Assembly (NCBI GenBank): GCA_019358945.1
Contig: JAHHIE010000047.1
Span: 1 to 50,985, forward strand
DNA length: 50,985 nucleotides
Reading direction: 5' to 3'
Source: Stenomitos rutilans HA7619-LM2
GTDB lineage: Bacteria > Cyanobacteriota > Cyanobacteriia > Leptolyngbyales > Leptolyngbyaceae
This document shows positions 16,942 to 28,235 of this stretch, in pieces (positions within the stretch are counted from its first letter, which is position 1; each line of letters opens with the position of its first letter). The notes below the pieces were generated by a model, which had not been told where the DNA came from, ran no database searches, and saw only the letters and a list, made by a program, of their open reading frames with translations. Both the position numbers and the translations under genes were made by a program.

Positions 16942-17928
16942 ATGAACTACGCCTTATCAGAAAAATCACCCCCCTTGACGGCAACCAATCATCGCCTTCG
17001 ATCGTTGCGAGACAAAATGAAAGCACTACAGGAGCGGTTGGACAACTTTACCGTTTTAGATAAGTCCAGGACTCCTGTTGGTGACGTGAGAAATTTAGTG
17101 CTCCATCACGGGCAGTTAGCGCTCGTCATTGTACAGCCCGATGTCCACAGGCATTGGCGCTTTGTGCTGCTAAGCTGCCATTTGGTAGAACGCATTAGCC
17201 TGCGCGATCGCGTTGTTCATGTACGCACGACGCAAGCAGACATGAGCTATCTACCTGAGCATGGTACAACCCATGCTTCAGTCAACTACACCAGCGAGGC
17301 CAACTACACTAACGGAGACAATCCTACCAACGGAGCCAAAGAGCAACTGAAAGCGATTGCGCCCGCTCAGCAAGTACCAGCACCCCTGGACGCCAATCAC
17401 ACTCAACATCTGGAACTGGCTAAGAAAACGGCATCCGGCTGGCTATCCGCTCAAAAAGGGGCGCTTCAACCGTCCGTCGCTGGTAAAGAATCGTCGCCAC
17501 AGGATGCCCCTGCAACGCCTAAAGTGCTGGCATCTGCGATGCGCACTACTACTTCCCAATCGTCTCACCTGGCGCATCGAGCCGATCCCAAAGAGTCTGA
17601 CTCTATGCCGTTTGCAAGCAAAAGAGCATCCGGTTATCCGCAAAATGGACAACTCCTCAAGCTTCAGCCAGAAGCTGGCGCATCAGGCTCGATCGCGCTA
17701 TTAGAGTCAGCACCTACAAAGGTTACAACGATAGTTCCTTCTCAACCACCGATCGTGAAGGGTAAATTCACGTCACCCAAGCAGGCCAGCCAACTTCTGG
17801 AAGCGATCGCCAAATCACTATCTCATCGCTGTAAAACTATTCGGATTGAAATTGAACTGGACGATCCAGTACTTCAAGGGGTTTGTCAGGCATGGCTCAA
17901 TCAATACATGGCGATGCCCAAGCGTTGA
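16942..17928 (+). CDS. Unknown protein with PRC-barrel-like N-terminus and disordered middle
   Basis: I cannot name this 328-residue protein. Residues about 25-105 (LDNFTVLDKSRTPVGDVRNL...LALVIVQPD...RFVLLSCHLVERISL) look like a small beta-barrel of PRC type. A long, low-complexity, probably disordered region of Ser/Thr/Ala/Pro/Lys follows (about 110-270). A compact conserved-looking C-terminus comes last (SPKQASQLLEAIAKSLS...IRIEIELDDPVLQGVCQAWL). No signal peptide or membrane helix. The layout suggests a scaffold or adaptor, which is inference. Ends at a shared hairpin with ftsH. Confidence 0.7.
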   Translation: MNYALSEKSPPLTATNHRLRSLRDKMKALQERLDNFTVLDKSRTPVGDVRNLVLHHGQLALVIVQPDVHRHWRFVLLSCHLVERISLRDRVVHVRTTQADMSYLPEHGTTHASVNYTSEANYTNGDNPTNGAKEQLKAIAPAQQVPAPLDANHTQHLELAKKTASGWLSAQKGALQPSVAGKESSPQDAPATPKVLASAMRTTTSQSSHLAHRADPKESDSMPFASKRASGYPQNGQLLKLQPEAGASGSIALLESAPTKVTTIVPSQPPIVKGKFTSPKQASQLLEAIAKSLSHRCKTIRIEIELDDPVLQGVCQAWLNQYMAMPKR

Positions 17929-17938
17929 TAGCCAAACA

Positions 17939-17974
17939 TTAAGGTGCTCCTGGCAGACGCCAAGAGCACCTTAA
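17939..17974. terminator. Bidirectional hairpin between convergent genes
   Basis: TTAAGGTGCTC (17939-17949) pairs perfectly with GAGCACCTTAA (17964-17974), leaving a 14-base loop. It lies between the converging ends of the gene at 16942 and ftsH. The T-runs are weak on both sides, so termination efficiency is uncertain. Confidence 0.65.
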
Positions 17975-18008
17975 ACCCGTTAATTAAGCGTTGAAAGCTG
18001 TAAACACG

Positions 18009-19844
18009 CTAAGCGATCGAAGCCATCTTCACATCACTATTCGCCAGCAGTTCCTGAAGTTCATCAGAATCAACTGTTTCTTTCTCAATGAGCATCGCGG
18101 CCAAATGGTCTAGCACATGACGGTTGCCAGTCAAAACAGCCTTTGCACGACGGTACGCCTGTTCAACCAGATTGCGAACCTCATCATCGATCGCGGCAGC
18201 CGTCTCTTCGGAGAAATCCCGCTCAGCCGCAATGTCGCGTCCCAAGAACATGTTGCCCTGCTGACGACCCAGCGCCACGGGGCCTAAGCGATCGCTCATG
18301 CCAAACCGAGTTACCATTTGACGCGCCACACGAGCCACCTGCTGGAGATCGTTTGAAGCACCTGTGGTGACTTCTTCTTCGCCAAAGATGATTTCTTCAG
18401 CGATTCGACCACCTAAGGCAACAGCCATCTGGTTTTGCAGGTAAGAGCGCGAATACAAGCCCGAATCCATTCGATCTTCGCTGGGAGTAAACCAGGTTAA
18501 CCCACCTGCACGACCGCGTGGAATGATGCTGATTTTCTGCACTGGATCGTAATCGGGCATCAATGCGCCCACTAAAGCGTGGCCTGCTTCGTGGTATGCC
18601 ACCAGTTCCTTGCGCTTCTCGCTCATAACGCGATCTTTCTTTTCAGGGCCAGCAAGGACGCGATCGATCGCGTCGTTCACTTCGTCCATCGAAATCTCGG
18701 TCAGGTTACGACGAGCGGCTAGAATCGCGGCTTCGTTCAACAAGTTAGACAAGTCTGCACCTGTAAAGCCAGGAGTCCGACGCGCAATCTTTTCCAGATC
18801 CACATCTTTCGACAGCGTTTTGCCGCGTGCATGCACGTTGAGGATTTCCAAGCGACCCGCGTAATCTGGGCGATCGACCACCACTTGACGGTCAAAGCGA
18901 CCAGGACGCAGAAGGGCCGCATCCAGCACATCAGGACGGTTCGTTGCCGCAATGATGATGATGCCCGTATTACCCTCAAAGCCATCCATCTCAGTCAGCA
19001 ACTGGTTGAGGGTCTGTTCTCGCTCATCGTTACCACCACCCAAGCCAGCACCGCGTTGACGACCAACCGCATCAATTTCATCGATAAACACGATACAAGG
19101 TGCGTTGGATTTGGCCTGCTCGAAGAGGTCACGCACCCGTGAAGCGCCCACCCCCACAAACATTTCCACAAACTCAGAACCAGAGATGGAGAAGAAAGGT
19201 ACGCCTGCTTCACCCGCGACTGCACGAGCCAGAAGGGTTTTACCTGTTCCTGGAGGCCCAACGAGCAGCACACCTTTGGGAATTTTGGCACCCACAGCCG
19301 TAAAGCGATCGGCGTTCTTAAGGAAATCCACCACCTCGCTCAGTTCCAACTTTGCCTGGTCAATCCCGGCGACGTCACTAAACGTTACCTGGGTCTGTGG
19401 CTCCATTTGCACTCTGGCTTTGGACTTACCAAAGTTCATGGCCTGACTGCCTGGGCCACTCTGAGCACGACGCAGCAAGAAGAATAAACCCACCAGCAGC
19501 AAGACCGGGAAAAATAGGCTACTTAGTGCCTTGAGCCAAAACCCATCGTCTGTCTGGGGTAGAACCGAAATATCAACTTTATTAGAGGTCAAAATGTTGA
19601 TGAGTTCAGGATCGTTCGGCAAGTTAACCACAATGCGGTTGTTGCCATCTTGCACCACTGCAACGCTGCGATCGGCGCTGATCCGCACTTTCTCAATCTT
19701 GCCTTCTTGCACCTTCTCAATAAACTGGCTGTAGCGCCAGGTTTCCCGACTGGGAGGTTTATTATCAAAAAACGCTGTTGCTAAAGAGACGACCACGATC
19801 GCCAGTAGCGTATACAGTCCAACATTTCTCCACCGCTTATTCAC
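18009..19844 (-). CDS. ftsH: ATP-dependent zinc metalloprotease FtsH, FtsH3 type
   Basis: A 611-residue membrane protease. Two helices (about 8-26 and 107-124) flank a lumenal/periplasmic domain. The AAA+ ATPase follows with Walker A GPPGTGKT (196-203), Walker B IVFIDEID (251-258) and arginine-finger region LLRPGRFDR. The protease has HEAGH at 418-422. The N-terminus [14 protein letters not shown] and the whole sequence closely follow what I recall of Synechocystis Slr1604 (FtsH3). That protein pairs with FtsH2 for photosystem II repair and with FtsH1 in iron regulation. The assignment to FtsH3 is from memory. Confidence 0.95.
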   Translation of the reverse strand: MNKRWRNVGLYTLLAIVVVSLATAFFDNKPPSRETWRYSQFIEKVQEGKIEKVRISADRSVAVVQDGNNRIVVNLPNDPELINILTSNKVDISVLPQTDDGFWLKALSSLFFPVLLLVGLFFLLRRAQSGPGSQAMNFGKSKARVQMEPQTQVTFSDVAGIDQAKLELSEVVDFLKNADRFTAVGAKIPKGVLLVGPPGTGKTLLARAVAGEAGVPFFSISGSEFVEMFVGVGASRVRDLFEQAKSNAPCIVFIDEIDAVGRQRGAGLGGGNDEREQTLNQLLTEMDGFEGNTGIIIIAATNRPDVLDAALLRPGRFDRQVVVDRPDYAGRLEILNVHARGKTLSKDVDLEKIARRTPGFTGADLSNLLNEAAILAARRNLTEISMDEVNDAIDRVLAGPEKKDRVMSEKRKELVAYHEAGHALVGALMPDYDPVQKISIIPRGRAGGLTWFTPSEDRMDSGLYSRSYLQNQMAVALGGRIAEEIIFGEEEVTTGASNDLQQVARVARQMVTRFGMSDRLGPVALGRQQGNMFLGRDIAAERDFSEETAAAIDDEVRNLVEQAYRRAKAVLTGNRHVLDHLAAMLIEKETVDSDELQELLANSDVKMASIA

Positions 19845-20035
19845 CGGGTTTTGTCCTCCTTTTATAGGGGTGCGGAGTGTGTCACTATTCTATCGATGTT
19901 AACTAATATTAACGTAATCTCAGGAATAGCGGATCGTCGGTCAGGCAGGAAGTTCAACGAACGACGTGTCAACCTCATACCGAAACGGGGCTTACTAGAG
20001 TCTATGCACATCCTTGCCTCTACTCATCCTAACGA

Positions 20036-20467
20036 ATGACTCACCGTGGTGAAGTGCTTGTAGTTGTGATGAACAACCCCAGCGATTGGGCGATCGCTTG
20101 CTTCCAACACTGGTACCGGATTCCCATCGCTCCAGTTGAAACGCTGAAACAGCAGGGCTACTGGCCTCCTCGGTGGCTGGCTTTCTACCAAACAAAAGTC
20201 TTTGGCGCAGAAGCCTATGCCATCAACTATTACGCTCATGTCAACCAAATTCGCGAGGCCTACCATTGGGAGCTTTTTCCTGACAACCCCAGAGAGGCTA
20301 AAAGCGAACACCGTTATTGCAAGCTAGAACTATCTCCCTTAGAACCATTACCGCAGCCGATCGTCAGTCAGCGTCTTCGTCGTGTCAGCTTTATCGCTAC
20401 AACCTGGGAGCAGTTTCAAACCGCAACCTCGGTTGAAGCTTTGTTGTCACACCAACGCTCTAAATAA
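20036..20467 (+). CDS. Conserved hypothetical protein
   Basis: The 143-residue product begins VLVVVMNNPSDWAIA, then PRWLAFYQTKVFG, AINYYAHVNQI and LPQPIVSQRLRRVSFIATTWEQF. I have seen this arrangement in many bacterial hypothetical proteins, sometimes next to nuclease or helicase genes, but know no function for it. No signal peptide, membrane helix or metal motif; soluble. Divergent from ftsH with about 190 bases between. The ATG at 20036 is the first start and agrees with the conserved beginning. Confidence 0.75.
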   Translation: MTHRGEVLVVVMNNPSDWAIACFQHWYRIPIAPVETLKQQGYWPPRWLAFYQTKVFGAEAYAINYYAHVNQIREAYHWELFPDNPREAKSEHRYCKLELSPLEPLPQPIVSQRLRRVSFIATTWEQFQTATSVEALLSHQRSK

Positions 20468-20510
20468 GCGTAAGGTAATCTCTGGAGCACAGCAAGAAGA
20501 CGGGGAACCG

Positions 20511-20545
20511 TAAAAAGCAAAGGGACAGGCGATCGCCCATCCCTT
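20511..20545 (-). terminator. Terminator of the petC-petA operon
   Basis: AAGGGA (20520-20525) and TCCCTT (20540-20545) flank the palindrome GGCGATCGCC (20528-20537), a HIP1 site. On the minus strand the hairpin is followed by TGCTTTTTAC. It lies 75 bases past the petA stop. Confidence 0.75.
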
Positions 20546-20619
20546 CAAAAGAACTGTATTGTCTAGAAACAAAACGCGTGCGGAGACAAAGCTTGTCCGG
20601 AGGCAAATCTGTGTAAGGA

Positions 20620-21618
20620 CTAGAAATTCATCTCAGCCTCTTGCACACGCTCGACTTGCTTCTTCTTCAAGACGAGCATAATTTGAGACAGGATCACCGC
20701 ACCAAAAAAGGCTACCAGAGCTTTGATGCGATCGGGGTTTTGTAAAACAATTTCAGTATCGGCCTGACCAAACCCACCCACATTTGGATTCACGGTTAGC
20801 GCATCTCCCGCTTTCACGTCCTGCCCTTCCGAAACAATCAGGTCAGGCCCAGCAGGAATCGTATCGACTACCGTTTTACCGTCAGCCATCTGAATCGTCA
20901 CCTCGTAGCCGCCGTCTTCTGGCTTTGCCACTTTTGTAATGGTGCCCGCTTCCGAAGCGTTGTAGACGGCGTTATTGCTCTTCTCACCGTTGGGGTAGAC
21001 TTGCCCGCGACCGCGATTGCCACCCACGTGCACAGCATACTTGCCAAATCGCAACGATTTATCGGTTTTCGGATCAGGCGCAAGGATGGGAAAGACGATC
21101 TCTTGATACTGTTCACCGGGCAACGGGCCGATGACGACAATATTCTCTTTGTCTTCGCTGTAAGGTTGAAAGTAAAGATCTTGTACCTTTTCCTTCATCT
21201 CTTCAGGAATGCGATCTTCGGGTGCAATCTTAAAGCCTTTGGGCAGCATCAGCACAGCCCCAACGTTCAGAGGGCCTTTGTCACCGCCGCCAACAACCTG
21301 CTGCACATCAGGATTGTAGGGAATTTTGACGACAGCTTCAAACACGGAGTCGGGCAGAACGGACTGAGGCACTTCAACCTCGGTTGGTTTTGCAGCCAGA
21401 TGGCAGTTGGCGCATACAATTCGACCCGTTGCCTCACGGGGATTCTCGTAAGCCTGTTGCGCAAAAATCGGGTAAGCGGAGGCAGTTTGCGGCAGCGATA
21501 GGCTACCTGTAAGAAAAACCGCGATCGCCAGCAACGCTACAGCGGTAGAGCGGCAAAGTCCAACGGTAGCTACTAATCTCTCTAAAGGATTTTTTTTCAT
21601 CTGTAACGAACGTGTCAT
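20620..21618 (-). CDS. petA: Apocytochrome f
   Basis: The 332-residue c-type cytochrome of the cytochrome b6f complex passes electrons from the Rieske centre to plastocyanin or cytochrome c6. A signal peptide ends in TASA, and the mature protein starts at Y49 (YPIFAQ), whose amino group is an axial heme ligand. Heme attachment is C69-A-N-C72-H73. One C-terminal thylakoid helix ([21 protein letters not shown]) anchors it. I start at the ATG at 21618; ATG 21600 and TTG 21624 are alternatives. Second gene of petC-petA, 48 bases after petC. Confidence 0.97.
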   Translation of the reverse strand: MTRSLQMKKNPLERLVATVGLCRSTAVALLAIAVFLTGSLSLPQTASAYPIFAQQAYENPREATGRIVCANCHLAAKPTEVEVPQSVLPDSVFEAVVKIPYNPDVQQVVGGGDKGPLNVGAVLMLPKGFKIAPEDRIPEEMKEKVQDLYFQPYSEDKENIVVIGPLPGEQYQEIVFPILAPDPKTDKSLRFGKYAVHVGGNRGRGQVYPNGEKSNNAVYNASEAGTITKVAKPEDGGYEVTIQMADGKTVVDTIPAGPDLIVSEGQDVKAGDALTVNPNVGGFGQADTEIVLQNPDRIKALVAFFGAVILSQIMLVLKKKQVERVQEAEMNF

Positions 21619-21666
21619 GAGCAAAGGACATTCAGCAAACGATCGACCTATCTAAACCCGCCAAGG

Positions 21667-22206
21667 CTAAGACCACCAGGGTTCTTCTCCAGTGCGGAAA
21701 TCTGTCTCAGTCCAAGGAGTAAAGCTGACTTTGTTATCTGCAACCGTTGCGTGAGCCAACGCCAGGGACAACGGCGCGGGGCCTCGAATCACTTTGCCGT
21801 TGCTGTCGTACTGAGAGCCATGACACGGGCACTTAAACTTGTTCTCAGCCACATTCCAGGGCACAACACAGCCCAGGTGGGTGCAAACAGCGTTGATCCC
21901 AAAGTCAGCCAGGGCTTTATCTTCTTTAATGACAATGTAGGTAGGGTCGCCTTTCAGCCCTTGAGACAGAACGTGATCACCAGCGGCATGGCTCGCAACA
22001 AAATCACTCACCAGAATATCGTTGCCCAGTGCGTCTTTGGCAGTAGCTCCGCCACCAGCACCACCGCTTGAAGGCGGAATAAAGTACTTCACAACCGGAT
22101 ACAGCATCCCCAAAACGGTAACGGCTCCCGAACCGACCAGCAAAAGGTTCATGAACTGCCTACGCCCAAGATCGGGCACATCCGAAGATCCAGAAATTTG
22201 TGTCAT
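21667..22206 (-). CDS. petC: Cytochrome b6f Rieske iron-sulfur protein
   Basis: The 179-residue protein carries the [2Fe-2S] cluster that oxidises plastoquinol. Ligands are C108 and H110 (CTHLGC) and C126 and H129 (CPCHGSQY); C113 and C128 form the disulfide. The N-terminus has RRQFMN before a membrane helix (about 20-43), as expected for an uncleaved Tat-type anchor. A Gly-rich hinge (SSGGAGGGA, 46-54) connects to the lumenal domain. First gene of the petC-petA operon, divergent from the DUF3067 gene. Confidence 0.97.
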   Translation of the reverse strand: MTQISGSSDVPDLGRRQFMNLLLVGSGAVTVLGMLYPVVKYFIPPSSGGAGGGATAKDALGNDILVSDFVASHAAGDHVLSQGLKGDPTYIVIKEDKALADFGINAVCTHLGCVVPWNVAENKFKCPCHGSQYDSNGKVIRGPAPLSLALAHATVADNKVSFTPWTETDFRTGEEPWWS

Positions 22207-22544
22207 GACTACGTATAGTTCTGTTAAGAAAGGGCTTGAAGAAGGGTTTGGAGAACGCTATAAGCTTTGAGCGTTAAACTGGGTCTGCGCTCCAGTGGAT
22301 CAGCTATCTGCCCCTCTTGCAGACACGGCACACCAAACGCTGTAACAATCGTCTCACAGAGCGGCTCATCGCGTTTCTGAGGAAGCAACTAAGATTATTA
22401 CATTTCTTGACGCTAGCATCATAGCTAAGTAGAGGGTTGTCGGTTTTATACAAAATATTAACGATCGCAGGAAAGTCGGCCTTTTCCCTTGCAGCATGTA
22501 GCCCCGCCTGTGAATCTGAAAGGAGTTGTAGGATATGCGGCACT

Positions 22545-22862
22545 ATGACCGGACGTGACTTACGCCAACTCTTGCTGGACAAATGGGGACGCTCCTACGA
22601 CATTCAGCTACGGCGCACTCAAGGCAAAATCTTGTTTCTGGTCATGTGGAAGTATCTGGAGCAAGTGTCCTTTCCACTAACCGAGGCAGAATATATAGAG
22701 CATTTGGATGAAGTCGCCACCCACTTACAAGCCTGGGGGAGTGGGGCACAGGTGCAAATGGCGATTCAGCAGACTCGCGATCGGCCACGCTTGGGCAAAG
22801 CCGTTAGCATTCCCCTCGAACTGGGTGAGCGTGCTTCTGAATGGCTGCTCGAAGATTTTTAA
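22545..22862 (+). CDS. DUF3067-family protein
   Basis: The 105-residue product MTGRDLRQLLLDKWGRSYD...LRRTQGKILFLVMWKYLEQ...RPRLGKAVSIPLELGERASEWLLEDF matches the DUF3067 family along its length. The family occurs in cyanobacteria and chloroplasts, and I recall it lying opposite petC in other genomes. Its function is not firmly known to me; a role tied to b6f or thylakoid biogenesis is inference from position. Soluble. The ATG at 22545 gives the standard family start; the frame extends upstream to 22437 without family similarity. Confidence 0.88.
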   Translation: MTGRDLRQLLLDKWGRSYDIQLRRTQGKILFLVMWKYLEQVSFPLTEAEYIEHLDEVATHLQAWGSGAQVQMAIQQTRDRPRLGKAVSIPLELGERASEWLLEDF

Positions 22863-23346
22863 CAGGACTGATACCTTTTGACCAAAACCTTGGAGGTTTA
22901 AGTGATTACATTTGGCACAATGCCTGATTCTTAGTGAAAACCTCGGAGATTTGTGTAAGTTGGCATAGTTTTGTAGTCCTAAGCACACTATGCAGTCGTT
23001 AAAGTCTTGATAAATCCTTAATTTATAAAAGAAGAATTGTAGCTATCGCTACTAATAATCGGTTTTACTTTTTGCTCGTTAGAAGTACTAGCATTCCATA
23101 AACAAGAAGAAATGCTTTGATCCCCACCTATATTTCCTACAACGCGCTTGATCTCTAGCTAGAGTTTGATTGCCAATCAGCATAAATGCCGACATAATAG
23201 GATTAAGAGCTAGCAATAACTAGTCATCTTTAAACATTGATTTAGTTTCTTTTGATACGCTTTGTTAACCATTTAAAACAACGAAGGACGAAAACCCGTC
23301 CCGTAAATCCATGCTTCAAACTGTGTTTAAGTCGAAAGAGCTTAAT
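22863..23346. other. AT-rich intergenic region with a direct repeat
   Basis: About 480 bases, clearly richer in A+T than its surroundings and without a convincing gene. Two related copies lie near the start. Copy one is at 22884-22917 (AAAACCTTGGAGGTTT...TTTGGCA) and copy two at 22937-22965 (AAAACCTCGGAGATTT...GTTGGCA). Each contains a small palindrome around TGG/CGG. A small RNA here cannot be excluded. Confidence 0.5.
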
Positions 23347-23526
23347 ATGCCTACTGCACTATCAATTCACTGCCCTAACTGTGGCAGTCATGCCGAACGG
23401 TATTATCTCGACTCTGATCATTTGACGAGAACCCAATGTTCGACCTGTGACTACTTAATGGTGACATGTTCCCAAACGGGACGGGTCATTGAGGCATATG
23501 CCCCTGGTCTTTATGCCCACCGTTAA
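23347..23526 (+). CDS. Small zinc-ribbon protein
   Basis: The 59-residue product has two CxxC knuckles, CPNCGSHAERYYL and CSTCDYLMVTC, making a four-cysteine zinc ribbon, and ends EAYAPGLYAHR. Similar 55-65 residue proteins are common in cyanobacteria and are often labelled as PriA-related because of the zinc motif; nothing else of PriA is present. A purine-rich GAAAGAG lies before the ATG at 23347. An earlier ATG at 23311 would add 12 residues. Function unknown. Confidence 0.75.
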   Translation: MPTALSIHCPNCGSHAERYYLDSDHLTRTQCSTCDYLMVTCSQTGRVIEAYAPGLYAHR

Positions 23527-23643
23527 TGGTATAAGCGTGGGCGATCGGATCCTTGGCGTAGGACTCAGGCTCAGCCAGTCTAACGTCCAGGATTCTGCCA
23601 AGATTCGGTCAAAAAGCCTCCCTGTCGTATCGATCGCAGCCGC

Positions 23644-24825
23644 TTATGCTGACGCTTTTGCAGCGGAAGCCCGCAATTGCCCACATGCCGCATCCGTCGC
23701 TAGTCCGCGAGACTGACGGACGCTGACGACAACATGCTTAGCTTTTAGCGCGTTGACAAACGTCTGGATGCGCTGTGGACTGGGCCGTTGATAATCAACT
23801 TCAGAGATGGGATTGTAGGGAATCAAGTTGACGTGACTCTGGAAGCCGCGTAGATGTTGGGCGAGTTCGATCGCGTGCTCTGGGCAATCGTTTAGCCCTG
23901 CCAGCAAGATATATTCAAACGTCACCCGCCGACCTGTTATCTGCACATACTCCCGACACTCATCCAGCAGTGCTTCTAAGGGATAATGCTTTGCGCTGGG
24001 AATAAGCTTCTCGCGTAATGCCTGATTTGATGCATGGAGACTGACGGCAAGGGTTGCACGGAGTTGACTGGCGGCAAGATTACGAATGCGACCCGGAATC
24101 CCCACCGTCGAAACCGTCATGGTACGCTGCCCAATCCCTACATCTTGATTTAAGCAGCGTAGAGCCGCAACCACATTCTCTGTATTCAGCAACGGTTCGC
24201 CCATACCCATAAAGACCACATTGCTGACGCGCTGCTGAAAGTCGTTTTGTACCGTCAGCACCTGATCCACAATCTCGGCTGTCGTCAGATTCCGCACAAA
24301 GCCGCCCTTCCCCGTGGCACAGAAGTCACACGCCATTGGGCACCCGACCTGGGAGGAGACGCAGACGGTGAGGCGGGTGAGAGAGGGGTGTAGGGTGTAG
24401 GGTGTGGGGTGTGAGGTAAGTTCGATCTCTGCGCCTTCGCGTCTCTGCGGTTGCCTGCCTTCTGCCCTCTGCCTTCTGCCTTCTGCCTCCTCCCAATCGA
24501 ATGTCGGAATCCCTACCGTTTCAATAATCTGTCCATCAGAAAGGCGCAGGAGAAACTTAACGGTGCCATCGGGAGCCGCAGAGCGGTGGTGGAGCGTTGA
24601 TCGCCCGATGTCCACACCTTCCAACTCAGCCCGCCATTCTTTGGAAAAAACGGAAATGTCGGTGAGCGATCGCACACCCTTTTGATACAGCCATTCATGC
24701 AACTGCTTGCCACGGTAAGGACGCTGCCCCTGCTGCTGTACCCACTCAGTCAATTCAGCTAAGGATTTGCCCAGAAGTGGCGCGGATGGATCAGTTTTTG
24801 GATTGGGGTGAATCAAAGAGGTCAT
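23644..24825 (-). CDS. rlmN: Dual-specificity RNA methyltransferase RlmN with repeat-derived insertion
   Basis: The 393-residue radical-SAM enzyme methylates C2 of A2503 in 23S rRNA and of A37 in some tRNAs. The cluster cysteines are C162, C166 and C169 (CPMACDFC), and the catalytic Cys is in DAACGQLR near the end. Between [11 protein letters not shown] and [15 protein letters not shown] lies an extra stretch of about 38 residues (111-149), rich in Arg/Gln/Glu and then Thr/Pro/His. Its DNA consists of heptamer repeats of the intergenic type. The insertion precedes the radical-SAM core, so activity may be kept. The start overlaps the DUF6887 stop by 4 bases (ATGA). Confidence 0.95.
   Translation of the reverse strand: MTSLIHPNPKTDPSAPLLGKSLAELTEWVQQQGQRPYRGKQLHEWLYQKGVRSLTDISVFSKEWRAELEGVDIGRSTLHHRSAAPDGTVKFLLRLSDGQIIETVGIPTFDWEEAEGRRQRAEGRQPQRREGAEIELTSHPTPYTLHPSLTRLTVCVSSQVGCPMACDFCATGKGGFVRNLTTAEIVDQVLTVQNDFQQRVSNVVFMGMGEPLLNTENVVAALRCLNQDVGIGQRTMTVSTVGIPGRIRNLAASQLRATLAVSLHASNQALREKLIPSAKHYPLEALLDECREYVQITGRRVTFEYILLAGLNDCPEHAIELAQHLRGFQSHVNLIPYNPISEVDYQRPSPQRIQTFVNALKAKHVVVSVRQSRGLATDAACGQLRASAAKASA
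24375..24492. repeat. Heptamer repeats inside rlmN
   Basis: The plus strand shows GGTGTAG/GGTGTGG units (about 24384-24416) and CTTCTGCC/CTCTGCC units (about 24458-24488). These are the same types found between genes in this window (29440-29480 and 50778-50812). They stay in frame with rlmN. Confidence 0.85.
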
Positions 24826-25064
24826 GGGTTGCGATCGTGCTTCTTCTGTTCGTCTTCCTCTGCCAGCCGCCGAATCGTTTCCTCCGCTAAACGAATGTTC
24901 TCCTCAATGGGCTGACCGTCTTTGTACGTTGGCGGCATTGTTGTCCATTTCCCATCAACATCAGGATGATGGAAGAGTGCCCGAATAGCTTCCAGATCAT
25001 CTCGATGCTCCAGCACATAGGCTTTCAATTCAGAGCGACTCATTTCGGCATAATTTGAGTTCAT
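24822..25064 (-). CDS. DUF6887-family protein
   Basis: An 80-residue acidic, helical protein ([26 protein letters not shown]...[17 protein letters not shown]). I recognise it as DUF6887, a small cyanobacterial family often next to DUF6888. The pair resembles a two-gene module, but I know of no proven role. It ends in a 4-base ATGA overlap with rlmN. Its start was probably also an ATGA overlap with DUF6888 before a MITE separated them. Confidence 0.8.
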   Translation of the reverse strand: MNSNYAEMSRSELKAYVLEHRDDLEAIRALFHHPDVDGKWTTMPPTYKDGQPIEENIRLAEETIRRLAEEDEQKKHDRNP

Positions 25065-25085
25065 AAGAAATCCCAAAGTCCACTA

Positions 25086-25177
25086 GTGGTTCGTCAGTTT
25101 TGATTTTGTGCTTTGGGTTTAGTGAAGGATGTTATTTTGTAAGTGAGAAACTCACAAAATAAGTCTTGACAGACCAC
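25086..25177. mobile_element. 92-bp MITE flanked by TA, inserted at the end of the DUF6888 gene
   Basis: Ends GTGGTTCGTCA (left) and TGACAGACCAC (right) are imperfect inverted repeats, with inner ATTTTGTG/CACAAAAT also pairing. Both ends abut TA (25084-25085 and 25178-25179), the target duplication typical of IS630/Tc1-mariner elements. There is no coding capacity of its own. Precise removal leaving one TA restores an uninterrupted reading frame (see the DUF6888 entry). Confidence 0.85.
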
Positions 25178-25355
25178 TAGGAGGTACAGTGATTTCGATA
25201 CTGTCGCCTGCAAGGATGTAGGCCGCTCCAGTGAGAGGGTCAAAGCGGAACAAATGAATGTCTCGGTAGGCTGTCGAAAGCATTGGACAGACCCGCAGGC
25301 AGGCGAGGGCTTGTTCGTTCGTCGGAATAAATGGCTGGTTCCTCAATTCTGACAC
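25152..25355 (-). CDS. DUF6888-family protein with MITE-altered C-terminus
   Basis: The 67-residue product PTNEQALACLRVCPMLSTAYRDIHLFRFDPLTGAAYILAGDSIEITVPP matches DUF6888. The last residues (GLSRLIL) are read from the MITE end. Without the MITE the frame would continue PPSGLWDFL and stop in an ATGA overlap with the DUF6887 start, a natural operon junction. The protein loses only about four native residues, so it may still work, but coupling to DUF6887 is lost. The start is a GTG at 25355; a TTG shortly after is possible. Confidence 0.75.
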   Translation of the reverse strand: MSELRNQPFIPTNEQALACLRVCPMLSTAYRDIHLFRFDPLTGAAYILAGDSIEITVPPSGLSRLIL

Positions 25356-25397
25356 AGGATGAGGATACCCAGAGAGGAGGCTACCATCGCTGATCGC

Positions 25398-26330
25398 CTA
25401 CAACACAGCCGCTCGTAGGCGGGCGATCGGCAAGCAGGTTAACTTCCGGGCACTGGGTACATAGGCTCGGCGGCGAAACACATCGTAGCCGTTCCGTTCG
25501 ATCTCGTCCAAAATGCCGCTGTATAACATGAGTGCGGCCCAAACTGGGAAGCGAGCATCGCGGTTGAGCGCTCGAATGCCCCGTTCGGCAGAGGCAAAAA
25601 ACTTACGGGCACGCTGAATTTGGAATCGCATCAGTTCACGCCAGCGCTCATCGACCACGCCATTAAACAAATCGTCTTCAGTGTAGTTGAACAGCGCCAG
25701 TTCATCTAGAGGAAGGTAGATTCGACCTCGGCTTGCGTCTTCGCCTACATCCCGTAGAATATTGGTGAGTTGGTTCGCAATGCCCAGCGCCACAGCTTCT
25801 TCCGTAGGATCATCGCTCACTTTGCGGTAGAGATCCCAGGGTGCTGTGCGGGGGGTCGTATCAATCCCCATCACAGGGGTGGTCATCAGGCCAACGGTGC
25901 CTGCAACCCGGTAGCAATAAAGTTCAAGCTGTTCAAACGTTTCGTAGCGCGATCGGTACAAGTCCATCCGCTGCCCTGCAATCATGTCGCGAAACGGCTG
26001 AATGTCGATCGGGAACCGTTCCAGGGTGTCTACTAGGGCCACATCCGGATCTTCGATCGGCTGACCAGCAAACACTGACTCTAGCTGCTTCTCCCACTGA
26101 TCTAGCGTTTCGGGTGTGGTTAAGCTTGCGCGAGGCCCATCCACCAACTCGTCGGTACGGCGACACCAGACGTAGATTGCCCAGATTGCCCGACGCTTCG
26201 CCTCTGGCATCAGCATGGTGCCCAGATAGAAGGTCTTGGAGTACTTTGCCGTAATTTGACGACAGAGTTCGTAGGCATCTTCCAGAGAAGCTAGAGTCCT
26301 CACACAAGAATAATCAGGCAATTTCAGCAT
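25398..26330 (-). CDS. crtB: 15-cis-phytoene synthase
   Basis: The 310-residue enzyme joins two geranylgeranyl diphosphates into phytoene, the first committed step of carotenoid synthesis. The two Asp-rich Mg-binding motifs are D60-E-L-V-D64 (RRTDELVD) and RDVGED in [32 protein letters not shown] near 30-42 is also typical. It has no chloroplast-type extension and is peripheral to the membrane. It lies 240 bases downstream of crtP on the same strand, the usual cyanobacterial order, so it is probably co-transcribed. Confidence 0.96.
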   Translation of the reverse strand: MLKLPDYSCVRTLASLEDAYELCRQITAKYSKTFYLGTMLMPEAKRRAIWAIYVWCRRTDELVDGPRASLTTPETLDQWEKQLESVFAGQPIEDPDVALVDTLERFPIDIQPFRDMIAGQRMDLYRSRYETFEQLELYCYRVAGTVGLMTTPVMGIDTTPRTAPWDLYRKVSDDPTEEAVALGIANQLTNILRDVGEDASRGRIYLPLDELALFNYTEDDLFNGVVDERWRELMRFQIQRARKFFASAERGIRALNRDARFPVWAALMLYSGILDEIERNGYDVFRRRAYVPSARKLTCLPIARLRAAVL

Positions 26331-26570
26331 TTCCTTGAGAACGCTTGGCGAACATAGCAGGTGAGCAGATTCAGGGTAGGCAAGGAGCCGATCGCAGTAA
26401 GGGCAGCAATGCGCCGTTGAGTATCACTTCAATGGCAAAGCTACACGCCTTTCGCCCCAGTGCCCGCTAATGCTTCATCAAACTGTTAGCTCTAAGAAGA
26501 ACCATCAGTTAAAAGTATGAACATTATGGAGACGGCGAACGCCTACACATTCGCTGTAGACAGCAAAGAC

Positions 26571-28028
<1,458 letters not shown>

Positions 28029-28235
28029 TTAATCTTCTTCAAGGTTGGATTGCTCTCATTATACGTTGCAAACCGTTACATTTCGCGCTGATGCCTGGTT
28101 ACTTGCACGCGATAGAAGGACAGGTTAATCGTTCAGCCATTCATGCTCTGGGGAATGCTTAAGGTTGAATCGTTCCACGGGTTCGCGTAGAGAGAAGCCA
28201 TTTTTGCCCGCAGGAACGTTCTAGGAAACATCTAT

